From NCBI RefSeq assembly GCF_025264625.1, contig NZ_CP093313.1, positions 4,898,001 through 4,962,000 on the forward strand: a stretch of 64,000 nucleotides of DNA. The letters run 5' to 3'. This stretch comes from Occallatibacter riparius (lineage in GTDB: Bacteria; Acidobacteriota; Terriglobia; Terriglobales; Acidobacteriaceae). Below are positions 8,256 through 17,840 of this stretch, piece by piece. The notes under the pieces are model-generated. The model did not search any database and was not told the DNA's origin. It saw only the letters and a list, made by a program, of their open reading frames with translations. The translations under genes were made by a program, and so were the position numbers. Within the stretch, counting starts at the first letter, position 1; each line of letters opens with the position of its first letter.

Positions 8256-11200
8256 TCAATTCACCGTTACATTGACCGTCGTTGTCTGTGTGGTTGCATC
8301 CGGCGCTGTTGCGGTCACCGTTACTACGTACGCCCCGGCAGTGGTTCCGGTCTGTTTGGTACCACCTCCGCCGGTGGACGACGTCCCGCTGCCGCCGCAT
8401 CCCATCAGGCCGCCGAGTGACACCAATCCGGACAGCACATTCAGCGCGAGCAATCCGCGAAGCTTGCGGCTGCGCTTAAGCGGCAGTATGAAGAGCAGGC
8501 CGAAAGCAAGGGCTGTTCCGCCGCCCACGCTGCTCAGAGAGGGCTCAAGGAGAGCACTCGTCGTACGCGCCGTCGAGCTGATGGTGAGCGTAGAAGTTGC
8601 AGCAGCCGCACCGCTGACCGTGACAGAGGACGGAGAGACGGCGCAGGTAATTGGATCGGTGGCTCCAGACGGCGAAGTTGTCACCGAACACGCGAGGGCG
8701 ACTGCTCCGGCGAATCCATTGAGAGGTGTCACTGTCAGCTTCGCCGTGTTTCCTGAGGTGGCGCCCGCAGTCAGCGCAATCACTCCACTGTTAGACAGGA
8801 AGATCCCAGGCTGAGCGGTGACAGTCACAGCACTTGTCGTTGAGGCGGTAATCTTGCCCGTCGCCGCATCTGTGCCGGTGATCGTCACAACGTATGATCC
8901 AGCGGTTGTAGACGCGGTGGAGTTTACCGTGAGTGTCGCTGTGGCGGCGCTTGTGCCCGTCATCAGCAGTTGTGCGGGGACCCTGCAGGTGATCGGGCTG
9001 GTTGCGTTCGCTGGTGACGTGGTGACGGAGCACTTCAGGTTCACCAGTCCGGCAAAGCTGCCCGTTGACGTCGCGGTGATGGTCGCAGTGTTGCCGGTGG
9101 TTGCGCCGGCAGTGATATTGATTGCGGTCGCTTTCAACGTGAAGCCCGACCCATTCATGGTGACCGTGATCGTGCCCGTAGAGCCTGCATAATTCGAGTC
9201 GCCGCTGTAGGTTGCGGTGAGCGTGTTGATGCCGTTAGCAAGTTGCGAGCCTTGCACCGGGAAAGTAGCCGAGGCTACAACGGTGCCATCGCTGACAGAC
9301 GATCCACCGCTCAACGTTGTGGTGGTACCCAGCGTCGTGCCGTTTGCTGTCAGCGTGATGGTGCCCGTGGGAGGAGCGGCCAAGCTGGATGTCGTGATGT
9401 CAACCTCAATGTTGTCGGTTGACGAGGATGTCACCGTTGGCGTGGCCGGATACAGCATTGGCTTCGTCGTCCCCTTTACCACGGTGAAGGTGACGGCATT
9501 GGATGTATTCGCCTTGTAGCTGGCATCGCCGGGGTACGTTGCTGTTACGGTGTGTGTGCCCGCCGCGTAGGGATAGACTCCTCTCGTCAGTTTGGGGAAC
9601 GAAGCGAAGTTGCCACTGGTGATGGGAGCAGTGCCGATGATCGCTCCGTTGTCGAGCATCGATATCGTGCCGGTTGCGTAACCGAGCGACGCATCATAGC
9701 CCTCTGGCGTGCCATAGACCGAGCTCTCGGAGAAGATGTAGGACCCATAGGGGATGGCGTTCAGGTTTGCGATGGTCGCCTGGTTCGACGCCGCATATGC
9801 GTTTACCCAGAGCTTCGTTGAACTGGCCTCGGCAACGATATCTACGCTGATCGCATTCGACTGGCTGGCTGACGTGGAGGTGTCGCCTCCATAGGAGGCA
9901 TAGACCGTGTACTGACCGCCGGGAAGACCGTTATAGGTGCCTGTGCCGGAGCCGTTGCTGATTGGAATCGTAAAGGGCTGACCGTTTAGCGTGGGTTCTC
10001 CCGCAGCGGCAGTTGCGGTGGTCACCAGGGCAGCCACGCCAGTGGAACTGGTGGGATCGATACTCACGCCGAAGTTCAGGCTTGTGCCATGCGTCGCCTT
10101 GATTGCCGCTGTGGATCCGTCAATCGTCAGCGTGGTTTTCGAACTGGCTCCTGTCGCCGAGTTCCAGTTCGCCACCATCTGTGTCGCATCGACACTGCCC
10201 AGACCGGAGGCCATATCGTATCCGGCGACGGCGTCGTAGCCACTGGTGAAGCCATTCGCACCGCAGTCCGGAGTTCCTTGCGTGCATACAACAGCGTTGT
10301 TGCCATCTGTTATGTCATGAAAGACCGTGCTGTACTTCGTCGCTGCCAGCCTGTAAAGGACATTGTTGACGTTGCCGAGGCGTGAACCGATCGCCTGTTC
10401 CAGCAGCGCCAACATACCTGCGAAGGCCGGCGTAGATGCCGAGGTTCCGCCTGCGCCAGAGAATCGCGCACTGTCGGCGAAGACCCCATTGCTGTTCTCG
10501 CAATCGACCCCATAGAGGGCGCCCTCATCCGTGCATAGCACCCATACTGCGCCGTAGAGCCCGTTCGCAGCCAGGAAGGACACGTCGGGGACGTCGCGCG
10601 CGCCGTCCGGCGGCGTGAGCGATGTTTGAAACACGGGCTTCGTCCACATGCTGCTCCGGCCGCCGCCGGCGCCGATGATATCGGTTGTACCGGAGGAGAG
10701 CATGAACGGCTGATTGTTTCCCAAAGCACCGTTGACGCTGGTCGAATCGTTCCACGGCTCCTCAGGAATGTAGGAGAGCGCTGTCTTGTAGTAGGGCGGC
10801 TGGCCGCTGTTTTGATTTCCGCTGCTATCGGTCGTGCTTACATACTTAGTGAACGATGTTTCCAATACGTCGTAATCGGTGCCGCCTACCGAGACGTTGT
10901 AAGGGGACGATCCCAGTCCGTTCACCGCAAGCCCGCGCGTAGCAGTGGTCTCAACATTATCGTTGTCGCAACCCGCGGCGCCGGCATCTCCTGAAGAGAC
11001 GGTGACGGTGATGCCCTGCGCAGACGCCTGCGCGAAAAGCTCTCCCATGTACTGCACAGTGGTTGCGCCCAGGCCGGCTTCGCACGCTCCAAAGCTCATG
11101 CTCAGGATGCTCACCGTGTTGTCGTTGATGGCGCGTTCCAGCGCGTTGAAAAGGCCCGCCGAGAGATCGCTGTCGCCGCTGGTGTAGAAGTTGATTTTGG

Positions 11201-12200
11201 CCTTGGGCGCGATGCCACCCAGGATCTCAAGATCGAGCCATGCTTCGAGCTGATCGCCATTCGTGCCGGGGTCCGCGCCGTCGACGATGACCGTCGGCAG
11301 ATTCACGTTGCCGGTCGTCTCTCCAAGGAACGCCGTGCGGTAATTTGCGACAGGAGACAGTTCCACATCCGTATCGCCCACAACGCCGACAGTGATTCCG
11401 GCGCCATCATAGGACGTGCCTTTATACGACGTGTTCAGGCTTGCATTCGGAGTGTCATAGATCGTTGCGGCGTCTGCCGGATCTACGTAGAAATACGGAT
11501 TGCCCTTGCCATCAAACAGAGTGAAATCAGGTACGAACTTGCGCGCTGTTTTGTCGAACTTTGCCGTGGGTCCGGCGACGGCGTTCGAGCGCGGATGGAA
11601 ATCGTCCAACCCCACGATGCCCTTGACCGCCGGCGCCAGAGCACGCGGAATCCGCGGCTGGCTGATGTTGGCTATGTGCTTCTCGCCATGCACGAGCACG
11701 GAATGAATCGAAGTTGAGAACGCTGCCTGCATCTGTCCAACGGAGCCAGACACCATGATCGTGTTCGCAGCTTGGGATGCGCGTTCAATCTTCAGCCCCT
11801 GCGACTGCAGCCAGGCTGTGATCGTTTCCACATCCTCGCTTGCTGCGCCAAAGCGCGCACCATACTCGGCCGGCGTCAGCCAGTGATGATAGTTCGCAGA
11901 GTTCTTGTTCTGCACATCGCTCAGGTACTGGTCGAGCGCTGCCTGACGAGCTGCGCTGCGTGCAAGCAGCAGCGCCACATGACGCGCGGAGAGGGAAGGG
12001 TCCGCGGCACCCAGGTCCGTCCCCCTTGCAATATCGCGCCGCATGCTTCCTGTGAGAGCGACCCTGTCGGCGTTATTCACCGCGGTTGTGATGGCTCGCG
12101 TGGCCGGCGTGACTTGAGCTCTCGCGGGAACCAGCGAGAGGATGCCCGCTACAAGAACAGTTCCTGCCTGAAGCGTGCGATACAGTGCATTCCGAATCAT
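8256..12200 (-). CDS. S53 sedolisin/kumamolisin-type protease with Ig-like repeats
   Basis: 1314 aa with a signal peptide (1-29). A pro-kumamolisin activation domain (about 40-205) precedes the subtilisin-like S53 domain (about 250-690). The catalytic residues are visible: E319 and D323 in QLEAWLDLE, D405 in SSGDAG, and S587 in GGTSASTP. The calcium site near the domain end is also present (GYDMASGLGSVD). Three or four Ig-like domains follow (about 690-1220). The C-terminus has hydrophobic helices with RSRKLR, a cysteine in LMGCGGSG and a TAGAYVVTVTAT tail, as in the adjacent FG-GAP protein. It is an acid-active secreted endopeptidase by family. AGGAG lies eight bases before the ATG. A divergent LytS/LytTR pair starts 337 bases away. 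Confidence 0.9.
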   Translation of the reverse strand: MIRNALYRTLQAGTVLVAGILSLVPARAQVTPATRAITTAVNNADRVALTGSMRRDIARGTDLGAADPSLSARHVALLLARSAARQAALDQYLSDVQNKNSANYHHWLTPAEYGARFGAASEDVETITAWLQSQGLKIERASQAANTIMVSGSVGQMQAAFSTSIHSVLVHGEKHIANISQPRIPRALAPAVKGIVGLDDFHPRSNAVAGPTAKFDKTARKFVPDFTLFDGKGNPYFYVDPADAATIYDTPNASLNTSYKGTSYDGAGITVGVVGDTDVELSPVANYRTAFLGETTGNVNLPTVIVDGADPGTNGDQLEAWLDLEILGGIAPKAKINFYTSGDSDLSAGLFNALERAINDNTVSILSMSFGACEAGLGATTVQYMGELFAQASAQGITVTVSSGDAGAAGCDNDNVETTATRGLAVNGLGSSPYNVSVGGTDYDVLETSFTKYVSTTDSSGNQNSGQPPYYKTALSYIPEEPWNDSTSVNGALGNNQPFMLSSGTTDIIGAGGGRSSMWTKPVFQTSLTPPDGARDVPDVSFLAANGLYGAVWVLCTDEGALYGVDCENSNGVFADSARFSGAGGTSASTPAFAGMLALLEQAIGSRLGNVNNVLYRLAATKYSTVFHDITDGNNAVVCTQGTPDCGANGFTSGYDAVAGYDMASGLGSVDATQMVANWNSATGASSKTTLTIDGSTAAIKATHGTSLNFGVSIDPTSSTGVAALVTTATAAAGEPTLNGQPFTIPISNGSGTGTYNGLPGGQYTVYASYGGDTSTSASQSNAISVDIVAEASSTKLWVNAYAASNQATIANLNAIPYGSYIFSESSVYGTPEGYDASLGYATGTISMLDNGAIIGTAPITSGNFASFPKLTRGVYPYAAGTHTVTATYPGDASYKANTSNAVTFTVVKGTTKPMLYPATPTVTSSSTDNIEVDITTSSLAAPPTGTITLTANGTTLGTTTTLSGGSSVSDGTVVASATFPVQGSQLANGINTLTATYSGDSNYAGSTGTITVTMNGSGFTLKATAINITAGATTGNTATITATSTGSFAGLVNLKCSVTTSPANATSPITCRVPAQLLMTGTSAATATLTVNSTASTTAGSYVVTITGTDAATGKITASTTSAVTVTAQPGIFLSNSGVIALTAGATSGNTAKLTVTPLNGFAGAVALACSVTTSPSGATDPITCAVSPSSVTVSGAAAATSTLTISSTARTTSALLEPSLSSVGGGTALAFGLLFILPLKRSRKLRGLLALNVLSGLVSLGGLMGCGGSGTSSTGGGGTKQTGTTAGAYVVTVTATAPDATTQTTTVNVTVN

Positions 12201-12537
12201 TCCAAAGACTCCTGTTTCACTTGCAATCGAACTACTGGAGATAGAGCGTTCAGTACAGGTTCAGGACACGGCTGCTTTGCATTGTTTTCTTTCAGTGAGG
12301 GTGCACGATCGCCAGCAGAACAGCCTGGGCTATCAACATTGGCGAAGCGCTGTGCATCAATGCTGTCGAGGCAGCAGGTGAATGCTCATGTATGTTGCTT
12401 GGGTCTGAGCGTACATCTGGAAACATGGCGGCAATCTAAGGATCGTTACGGTATGCGACGAACCGTGCATTTTCTGCGCCGAACAGAGGCCCTTACTCAT
12501 CTTGTGGCGCTCTGTGGTATGCGTACAATGAGTAGCA
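12201..12537. promoter_or_regulatory. Divergent promoter region, protease versus LytS/LytTR
   Basis: 337 bases between the S53 protease start (minus) and the histidine kinase start (plus). Both promoters must lie here. The LytTR regulator encoded next door could bind here, but I did not find a clear direct-repeat LytTR site by eye. Confidence 0.4.
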
Positions 12538-13653
12538 ATGCCACGCACTTCCTCTAATCGGCGCATGGCGCGCTTCTGGCCTTTGCAGCTCATGGGCTGG
12601 GGCCTCTACACCGCCATCAACGTGCTCTGTTCTCTCCCCTGGTGGAGACGAATCGACTATGACGCCTTCCGCGGAGGCTTTCTGGTCGCCAGCTTTCTTT
12701 CCAGTTTCCCGATGTATTGGCTTTGTCACCAACTGTGGAAGCGCAAGGTGGATCTGCGCATCGCCGCCGTGATCTGCATGGTTGTGGCATTCCCCCTGGG
12801 GATGCTGGGTTCTTTATGCGCCTTCCAGTCAGCGCTGTACTTCAGTAATACGCGGCCTCCCTTCCACTGGACCGACATCATCACCGCGACGCCAAGCGGG
12901 TGGTATGCGCTGATGTCCTGGGTTTCCTTCTACTTCGGCATCAAGCACTATCTCTCTCTCGAAGCGAAACACCGCCAGCTCATCGCCACCGAGATGCTCG
13001 CAAAGGAGGCGCAACTACGTGCTCTTCGATTTCAGTTGCAGCCCCATTTTCTCTTCAACACCATGAACGCCATATCTACGCTGGTTCTCAACGATCAGCC
13101 GCACGCGGCGACGGAAATGATCGGCAAGCTTGCGCATCTGCTGCGCAGTACGCTGGACGCACCTGAACTGCATCAAATTTCGCTGGCCGATGAACTGGCT
13201 ACCACCGAGGAGTATCTGGCTATCGAGGCAATTCGCTTTGGCGATCGCCTCACGGTCCGCTGGGATCTCGATGACGCTCTGGTCGATGTCCTGGTGCCGC
13301 GTCTCATTCTTCAACCTCTGGTTGAGAACGCCGTTCGCCACGGCATCGCGCGCCGTCCTGCCGGCGGTTTCGTCCTGGTCAGAACGCGGCGTGACGGCGA
13401 CTATCTTCGCATACTCATTGAAAATGAGCCGCCCGAAGAGTCGGCCTCAATTCTGCTCGACGGCTTCACACGTCCGGGCGGAATCGGCCTGCAAAATGTA
13501 CGTCAGCGTCTCGAAAAGATGTATGGCGATGCAAGCACTATGCACACTTCCACGAACGCACGGGGAAATTTCGAAGTCTCCTTTACGCTACCGATTGAAT
13601 ACAGCCGCAGCCTGTTGGCCCATAAACTATCCATGGCAACAGATGAAGCATAG
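12538..13653 (+). CDS. LytS/YehU-type sensor histidine kinase
   Basis: 371 aa. Four membrane helices occupy about residues 13-135, with no extracellular sensor domain. A coiled-coil linker leads to the His_kinase domain: RFQLQPHFLFN with the phospho-acceptor H170, then an ATPase domain with the N-box PLVENAVRHG and the G-box GGIGLQNVRQRL. This is the layout of LytS/YehU-type kinases that phosphorylate LytTR regulators. The stop codon overlaps the start of the regulator gene by 11 bases, so the two are translationally coupled. The signal sensed is unknown; its position divergent from the S53 protease suggests control of extracellular protein turnover. Confidence 0.9.
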   Translation: MPRTSSNRRMARFWPLQLMGWGLYTAINVLCSLPWWRRIDYDAFRGGFLVASFLSSFPMYWLCHQLWKRKVDLRIAAVICMVVAFPLGMLGSLCAFQSALYFSNTRPPFHWTDIITATPSGWYALMSWVSFYFGIKHYLSLEAKHRQLIATEMLAKEAQLRALRFQLQPHFLFNTMNAISTLVLNDQPHAATEMIGKLAHLLRSTLDAPELHQISLADELATTEEYLAIEAIRFGDRLTVRWDLDDALVDVLVPRLILQPLVENAVRHGIARRPAGGFVLVRTRRDGDYLRILIENEPPEESASILLDGFTRPGGIGLQNVRQRLEKMYGDASTMHTSTNARGNFEVSFTLPIEYSRSLLAHKLSMATDEA

Positions 13654-14407
13654 TGTCCTGATCGTCGATGATGAACCTCTCGCCCGTCGTGGAGTGACGC
13701 TGCGGCTTCAATCCAACAGTGATCTCGAGGTTGTTGGCGAATGTTCGAATGGACGGGACGCGGTCCAGTTCATTACCAGCAACAAGCCTGATTTGGTTTT
13801 CCTCGATATTCAGATGCCCGTGATGAATGGGATTGAGGTGATGCGGGCGCTGAATCCTGAAGTGCTCCCTTTCGTTATCTTCCTGACCGCGTTCGATCAA
13901 TACGTGATGCGCGCCTTTGAAGTACACGCGATCGACTATCTTCTCAAGCCGGTGGACGATGCGCGTTTCAATGCATCGTTGAATCATGCACGCCGGATCC
14001 TGGGCGCGCAGCAGGCTGCGGCTTATAGCCGGCGCCTGCAAGCCGTCCTCGATAGGAAGCCAGCTCCGGAACCATTCCGCAGGATCGCGGTTCGCGTAGG
14101 TAAGCTGGTGCGTTTTGTTTCCGTTGATGACATCGATTGGATAGAAGCGCAGGGAGACTATGCAGAGATTCATGTAGGCACGCGATCGCACTTGATTCGC
14201 GAGCCACTTAACACGCTGACTGAGCGGCTCAATCCGGAAGATTTTCTTCGTATTCATCGCTCGGCAATCGTGCGCCTTAATCGCATCGCGGGCGTGAACT
14301 CACTTCCCAATCGCGACTGCACGGTCACGTTGCATAATGGAACATCGCTACGCGTGAGCCGGAGCTATAGCGATCATTTGCGCAAGCTGCTCAGGAACCA
14401 ACTGTAG
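13643..14407 (+). CDS. LytTR-family response regulator
   Basis: 254 aa. I start it at the ATG at 13643, inside the end of the kinase gene; a much longer ORF extends upstream only because the frame is open. The receiver domain (1-120) has the acidic pair D9-D10, phospho-acceptor D55 in LVFLDIQMP and K in LLKPVD. The LytTR DNA-binding domain (about 150-252) is seen in VDDIDWIEAQGDYAEIHVG and FLRIHRSAIVRLNRI. It pairs with the kinase immediately upstream. A paralogous kinase/regulator pair lies at 58-60 kb. Confidence 0.9.
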   Translation: MKHSVLIVDDEPLARRGVTLRLQSNSDLEVVGECSNGRDAVQFITSNKPDLVFLDIQMPVMNGIEVMRALNPEVLPFVIFLTAFDQYVMRAFEVHAIDYLLKPVDDARFNASLNHARRILGAQQAAAYSRRLQAVLDRKPAPEPFRRIAVRVGKLVRFVSVDDIDWIEAQGDYAEIHVGTRSHLIREPLNTLTERLNPEDFLRIHRSAIVRLNRIAGVNSLPNRDCTVTLHNGTSLRVSRSYSDHLRKLLRNQL

Positions 14408-14819
14408 TTGGCCAAACTCGATCTGGGGCCGGGTAATCCTATTTATCATCTCGATTGTCCTCGTGGTTTCATTGCTCGCCGTGAGTGCGATGGGGCAACC
14501 TTCAACCCACAGCTCCCCAAGGATTCTTCTGTGCCTTCCCATGCTCGTCTTCTTTTCCGTCGGAATCGTACTCTGCGGCTCGCGCTCGAGCAGTCCTACG
14601 CCTCGGGTGACGAATGTCTGGACCTCGTCGAACCAGATTGTGAATTCGACGTTCAGCCGCCACCAGGCATCTGGCTGAAGAGCTTGGAGCAAGCGGTTGA
14701 ACAAGTTCGGAACCTGCGGCGCGTTTCACAACAACTCCGACCGGATTGCGTGCACGTCCGAGATGTTTCCGAGAGGCTTCGCGATAAATGCGCCCGCCTT
14801 CTAGAGGGAGGAACACTCG
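14408..14819. other. Worn intergenic stretch
   Basis: 412 bases after the LytTR gene. An open frame starting with TTG runs through it but resembles no protein and has no ribosome binding site. Another frame encodes one hydrophobic segment with MVSLLAVSAMG and LLCLPMLVFFSVGIVLCG. It may be debris related to the permease fragment that follows. Confidence 0.4.
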
Positions 14820-15029
14820 ATGTCGCGGACCTGTGCGATACGATCAGTCGCTAACGCACCGCGGCTTAACTCGCTGATCGCGCTTTCGCTCGCCATCGGA
14901 ATCGGGGCCACCAACGCCATCTTCAGCTTGACAGACACGTTGTAGCTCAAGCCTGTGCTTTATCCCCATCGCGAACGGCTCGCGACTCTGAGTGCTCACC
15001 TTGCCGAGTCGCGCACATCTAATAGATAA
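14820..15029 (+). pseudogene. N-terminal fragment of an ADOP/MacB-type permease
   Basis: A good ribosome binding site (AGGGAGGA) precedes an ATG that encodes about 41 residues ending RLNSLIALSLAIGIGATN, AIFSLTDTL and a TAG at 14943. The same frame continues after the stop as LKPVLYPHRERLATLSAH. Together these match the first membrane helix and the conserved loop LLRPLPYPxPxRLV of ADOP permeases. The in-frame stop and loss of the remaining about 700 residues show it is dead. Confidence 0.7.
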
Positions 15030-15054
15030 AGGTCAAAACTGGAGGCACCATATT

Positions 15055-15981
15055 ATGCTCGAAAGCAAGGTCAGTCGACTCCTTGCAGTCGTGGTTGTGT
15101 GCAGTAGCTTTGCCGCCGCATCAAGAGTGCCCGTGCCCAGGGTTTTCATCGGCGAAACGGACTGGGGAACCGAATCGAACGCAGCCCCTGCATTCACGCC
15201 AGACGGCAAGACCGTCTTCTTCACGCATTGGCATGATGGCGATGGCACCATCATGGTCTCTCATCTGCGCGGCGGCACGTGGTCAAAGCCGGAAACGGCG
15301 CCTTTCTCCGGCCAGTGGCGAGATATTGAGCCGGCCATGGCGCCCGACGGTTCCTATTTAGTATTCAGTTCAAATCGCCCGGCGATAGAGGGCGGGAAGG
15401 CCATTGACGGATTTTTTCAAGGAAAGATTCAACCGGGAAAAGGCGGGAACTTGTGGCGAGTAAATAGGACTGCCAACGGTTGGGGCAAACCGACGCGTCT
15501 TCCCGATGAAGTCAACAGCAATACGGCTGTTTACTCCCCCTCGGTGGCGCGAAGCGGAAATCTCTACTTCAATCAGAGCGACCCTGTTACCAAAAAAGAG
15601 CGCCTTTGCTGGTCGAAGTGGATAGACGGCCACTATACCGCGCCGCAGCCTGTCTCGTTTGACGACGGTGAGACAAGAAACTTCACTGCCGCAGTTGCCC
15701 CTGATGAGTCATTCATCCTATTTTCGGGGCATCGTCCTCCCAGTCCGGACCATCGGGCTGTGGTATTCGTGGCGTTCGCGAAACATCACAAATGGCAGAC
15801 GCCTATTCCCTTCAAGCCTTACCTGTACGGGGAACAAGAGCGGTTGAGTCCCGATCTGAAGACGCTGTATTTCGTGTCTGATCGACCGCGCATGGACGCA
15901 GGCAATCCAAATCCGAACGTAAATGCTCCCAGGAAGATATGGCAGATATCGCTGCGAGACTGGACTGTGTTGGGAAAGTGA
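15055..15981 (+). CDS. Secreted PD40 (TolB-like) beta-propeller protein
   Basis: 308 aa. The ATG at 15055 follows GGAGG by nine bases; the open frame extends upstream into the pseudogene region. A signal peptide (about 1-22) precedes a series of PD40 blades, recognised by APAFTPDGKTVFFTHW, EPAMAPDGSYLVFSSNRP, YSPSVARSGNLYF, AAVAPDESFILFSGHRP and RLSPDLKTLYFVSDRP. By family the protein is periplasmic or secreted and binds a partner or ligand; no enzymatic motif is visible. A decayed relative lies at 32.1-32.6 kb on the other strand. Confidence 0.8.
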   Translation: MLESKVSRLLAVVVVCSSFAAASRVPVPRVFIGETDWGTESNAAPAFTPDGKTVFFTHWHDGDGTIMVSHLRGGTWSKPETAPFSGQWRDIEPAMAPDGSYLVFSSNRPAIEGGKAIDGFFQGKIQPGKGGNLWRVNRTANGWGKPTRLPDEVNSNTAVYSPSVARSGNLYFNQSDPVTKKERLCWSKWIDGHYTAPQPVSFDDGETRNFTAAVAPDESFILFSGHRPPSPDHRAVVFVAFAKHHKWQTPIPFKPYLYGEQERLSPDLKTLYFVSDRPRMDAGNPNPNVNAPRKIWQISLRDWTVLGK

Positions 15982-16036
15982 GCGCAACCATCTGGCGCTA
16001 CGCCACCGAGCCCATTGAGGGTGAGGATGGCGGGCT

Positions 16037-16894
16037 TCACGCGGCGACCAGGTGCGCCTGCAGCGGTTCGAGGTTGATGTAGTAACCGGCGGTTTGGTCG
16101 ATGGGAAACTGTTTGCGGCCGTCGGCAGCGACAATATCGGCTGCCTCCTGCGCTCGCTTGAACGGAATGCCATCGCGGAGCCTTCCGATGGGACGAATGG
16201 AGAAGCTGATGCGATCGGCGGCGTCGTAGCCAAGGCGATTGGCCATCCAGATCTCGGGCGCGGCCTCTTCGTCGGCGTCCGGAGGGAAATACAAATGGAA
16301 GCCGGGAGCGAGCGCCCCGGCAATCACTGGCCCCGGCCCGCCGGAGAACTGCATCGTCTGGCCGATGACGGCCTGGTTGCCGCCAAACCGACGCATGAAG
16401 TACTTGTAGCTCAGGATCGCAACCGGGGGCAGCTTGGGAGGAGCAGCGGGCGCAGAGCCGCCCGGCGGAGCCTGCGGCTGCGGCACTCCGTCCTCGGCGT
16501 TGAAGTCGCGGCCATACATGACTCGTGCGCCCGTCAGGTGACGATGGCATAGCGAAGCTGCTCCGGCGTGCTGTCCGCGCTCGGAGCGATCAGCCGGCCA
16601 GTAAAGACGCCGGCCATGTCGGAGAAAACTGACTTGGTGCCCTCGCGCAGATCGAATGAAGTCGGCGTTCGAGAAAGGCAAATTCTGGCGGAGTTCCATG
16701 CCCGCGATGACGAGTTTGCCGGGTTCGCGATAGGGAAGCAGGCGAAGCAGGACCGCATTGGCAACGCTGAAGATCGCGGTGCTGGTTCCCACGCCGAGGG
16801 AGATGGTGAGCACTGCAACGGCCGTGAAGAGTGGATTCCGGGCCAGGACGCGGACAGCAAGAACCAGCGTACGCGGGGACATCGGTGACCTCAC
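16037..16894 (-). pseudogene. ADOP/MacB-type permease, frameshifted and truncated
   Basis: The N-terminus is clear: ARNPLFTAVAVLTISLGVG, AIFSVANAVLLRLLPYREP and RLVIAGMELRQNLPFSNADF-like sequence. Near 16657 the reading shifts to another frame that carries DLREGTKSVFSDMAGVF and STPEQLRYAIVT. Near 16533 it returns to the first frame at GARVMYGRDFN, with about eight expected residues missing. The open frame then continues through PVAILSYKYFMRRFGG and ends at about residue 285, whereas intact members have about 800 residues (see 52270-54696). Two compensating lesions plus a missing C-terminal half make function very unlikely. Confidence 0.85.
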
Positions 16895-17093
16895 TGCCGC
16901 CGGAGCGTGATCGCCGGCGGGTTCGCGGACGTTAGACTATTATCCACCCCAACAGGTTCAATCGGGACGCAGGCAGCAAGGCCTTCAACAGCGTCTGGAT
17001 TTATGGCAGATCAACTCCCATTTAGGCCGGCGTTAGGGAGTTGGAACTCAACTGTCGCGCGCGGCCAAGGTACTCATTGAGCGGGAGAGCGGC

Positions 17094-17342
17094 TCACCAA
17101 ACTTCCGTTCCCTGCTGAAGATCGGTCGATTGCGGCATCTTCTTCACTCGGAATCCGACAACAGCCCTACGCGTGTCCTGTTGGATGTCAAGGGCATTAG
17201 GTCGTTGTGCATCAGTATCGAATTGTGACCCCGGTAGATACTGCACGTACATTGTGATCGGAAGTTGTAATTGAATATCCGAGGCCTCCAGCACGGCTCC
17301 GAGAGTGACCTTGCCGTTCTGTTGGGCAATCAACGCGATCAA
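17094..17342 (-). CDS. Possible gene fragment, unrecognised
   Basis: 82 codons containing GKVTLGAVLEASDIQLQLP, TMYVQYLPGSQFD and RRAVVGFRVKKMP. The composition looks protein-like, with alternating hydrophobic strands, but there is no good ribosome binding site and I do not recognise a family. It lies between two damaged genes and may be the tail of a lost secreted protein. Confidence 0.3.
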   Translation of the reverse strand: MIALIAQQNGKVTLGAVLEASDIQLQLPITMYVQYLPGSQFDTDAQRPNALDIQQDTRRAVVGFRVKKMPQSTDLQQGTEVW

Positions 17343-17423
17343 AAATGTTTAGTTCACACCGCCGACTTTCCTCACTATTCTGAACATGGATTCGCTCCTA
17401 TCCTGGGATCCTCAGGACAATTA

Positions 17424-17840
17424 ATGATGCGTATGTGGCTAGCGCTGTTCTTGTCGGCGGCTTCTCACCTGTCGTGGGCGTCTCCTGCCGATCAAAATCT
17501 GGCCACCGCGCGCGATGAAATCAAGGCTGTTCGCGCAGCGCTGGATGCGGCTGCATCGGCACATGACAAAGCTGCGTACGAACGGCTGCTCGCGCCAGGT
17601 TTCATGTTCATCCATTCGACCGGAGCAACGGAGACTCGCGAAGAGTACATAGCGCGAGCGTCCAGAGGAGCACTCGCTTTTCAACGGCAGGTGTCACCAC
17701 GGGTGTTCTTTGGCAGGACGGACGTGAGATATGGCGAGCCGCCCGCACGCACTGAGTCGTGCCGGCCACAGAGTGTATTGCACAATGCGAACCGCTTCGG
17801 GAAGTTTTTGCCTTCTCATTGGCAATACCAATCAGAGTAG
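17424..17840 (+). CDS. Exported NTF2-like (DUF4440-type) protein, C-terminus atypical
   Basis: 138 aa from the ATG at 17424, preceded by AGGA. A signal peptide (about 1-20, ending SWASP) leads into the N-terminal helices of an NTF2-like fold: ARDEIKAVRAALDAAASAHD, YERLLAPGFMFIHSTGATET and REEYIARASRGALAF. This matches DUF4440-type proteins. After about residue 90 the expected beta strands are not recognisable, so the C-terminal third may be frameshifted or diverged. The role is unknown. A second, shorter NTF2-like fragment lies at 31926-32066. Confidence 0.55.
   Translation: MMRMWLALFLSAASHLSWASPADQNLATARDEIKAVRAALDAAASAHDKAAYERLLAPGFMFIHSTGATETREEYIARASRGALAFQRQVSPRVFFGRTDVRYGEPPARTESCRPQSVLHNANRFGKFLPSHWQYQSE

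Noticed and set aside
11772-12557. Plus-strand ORF (261 codons) overlapping the protease N-terminus and the divergent promoter.
   Set aside because: Cys/His/Arg-rich, no recognisable pattern, and incompatible with the divergent promoter region.
13130-13642. Long N-terminal extension of the first LytTR regulator.
   Set aside because: The upstream 171 codons lie in another frame of the kinase gene; the ATG at 13643 gives a normal-length regulator with the usual overlap.
14408-14854. TTG-initiated ORF of 148 codons after the first LytTR gene.
   Set aside because: No ribosome binding site or recognisable pattern; the adjacent frame contains permease debris.
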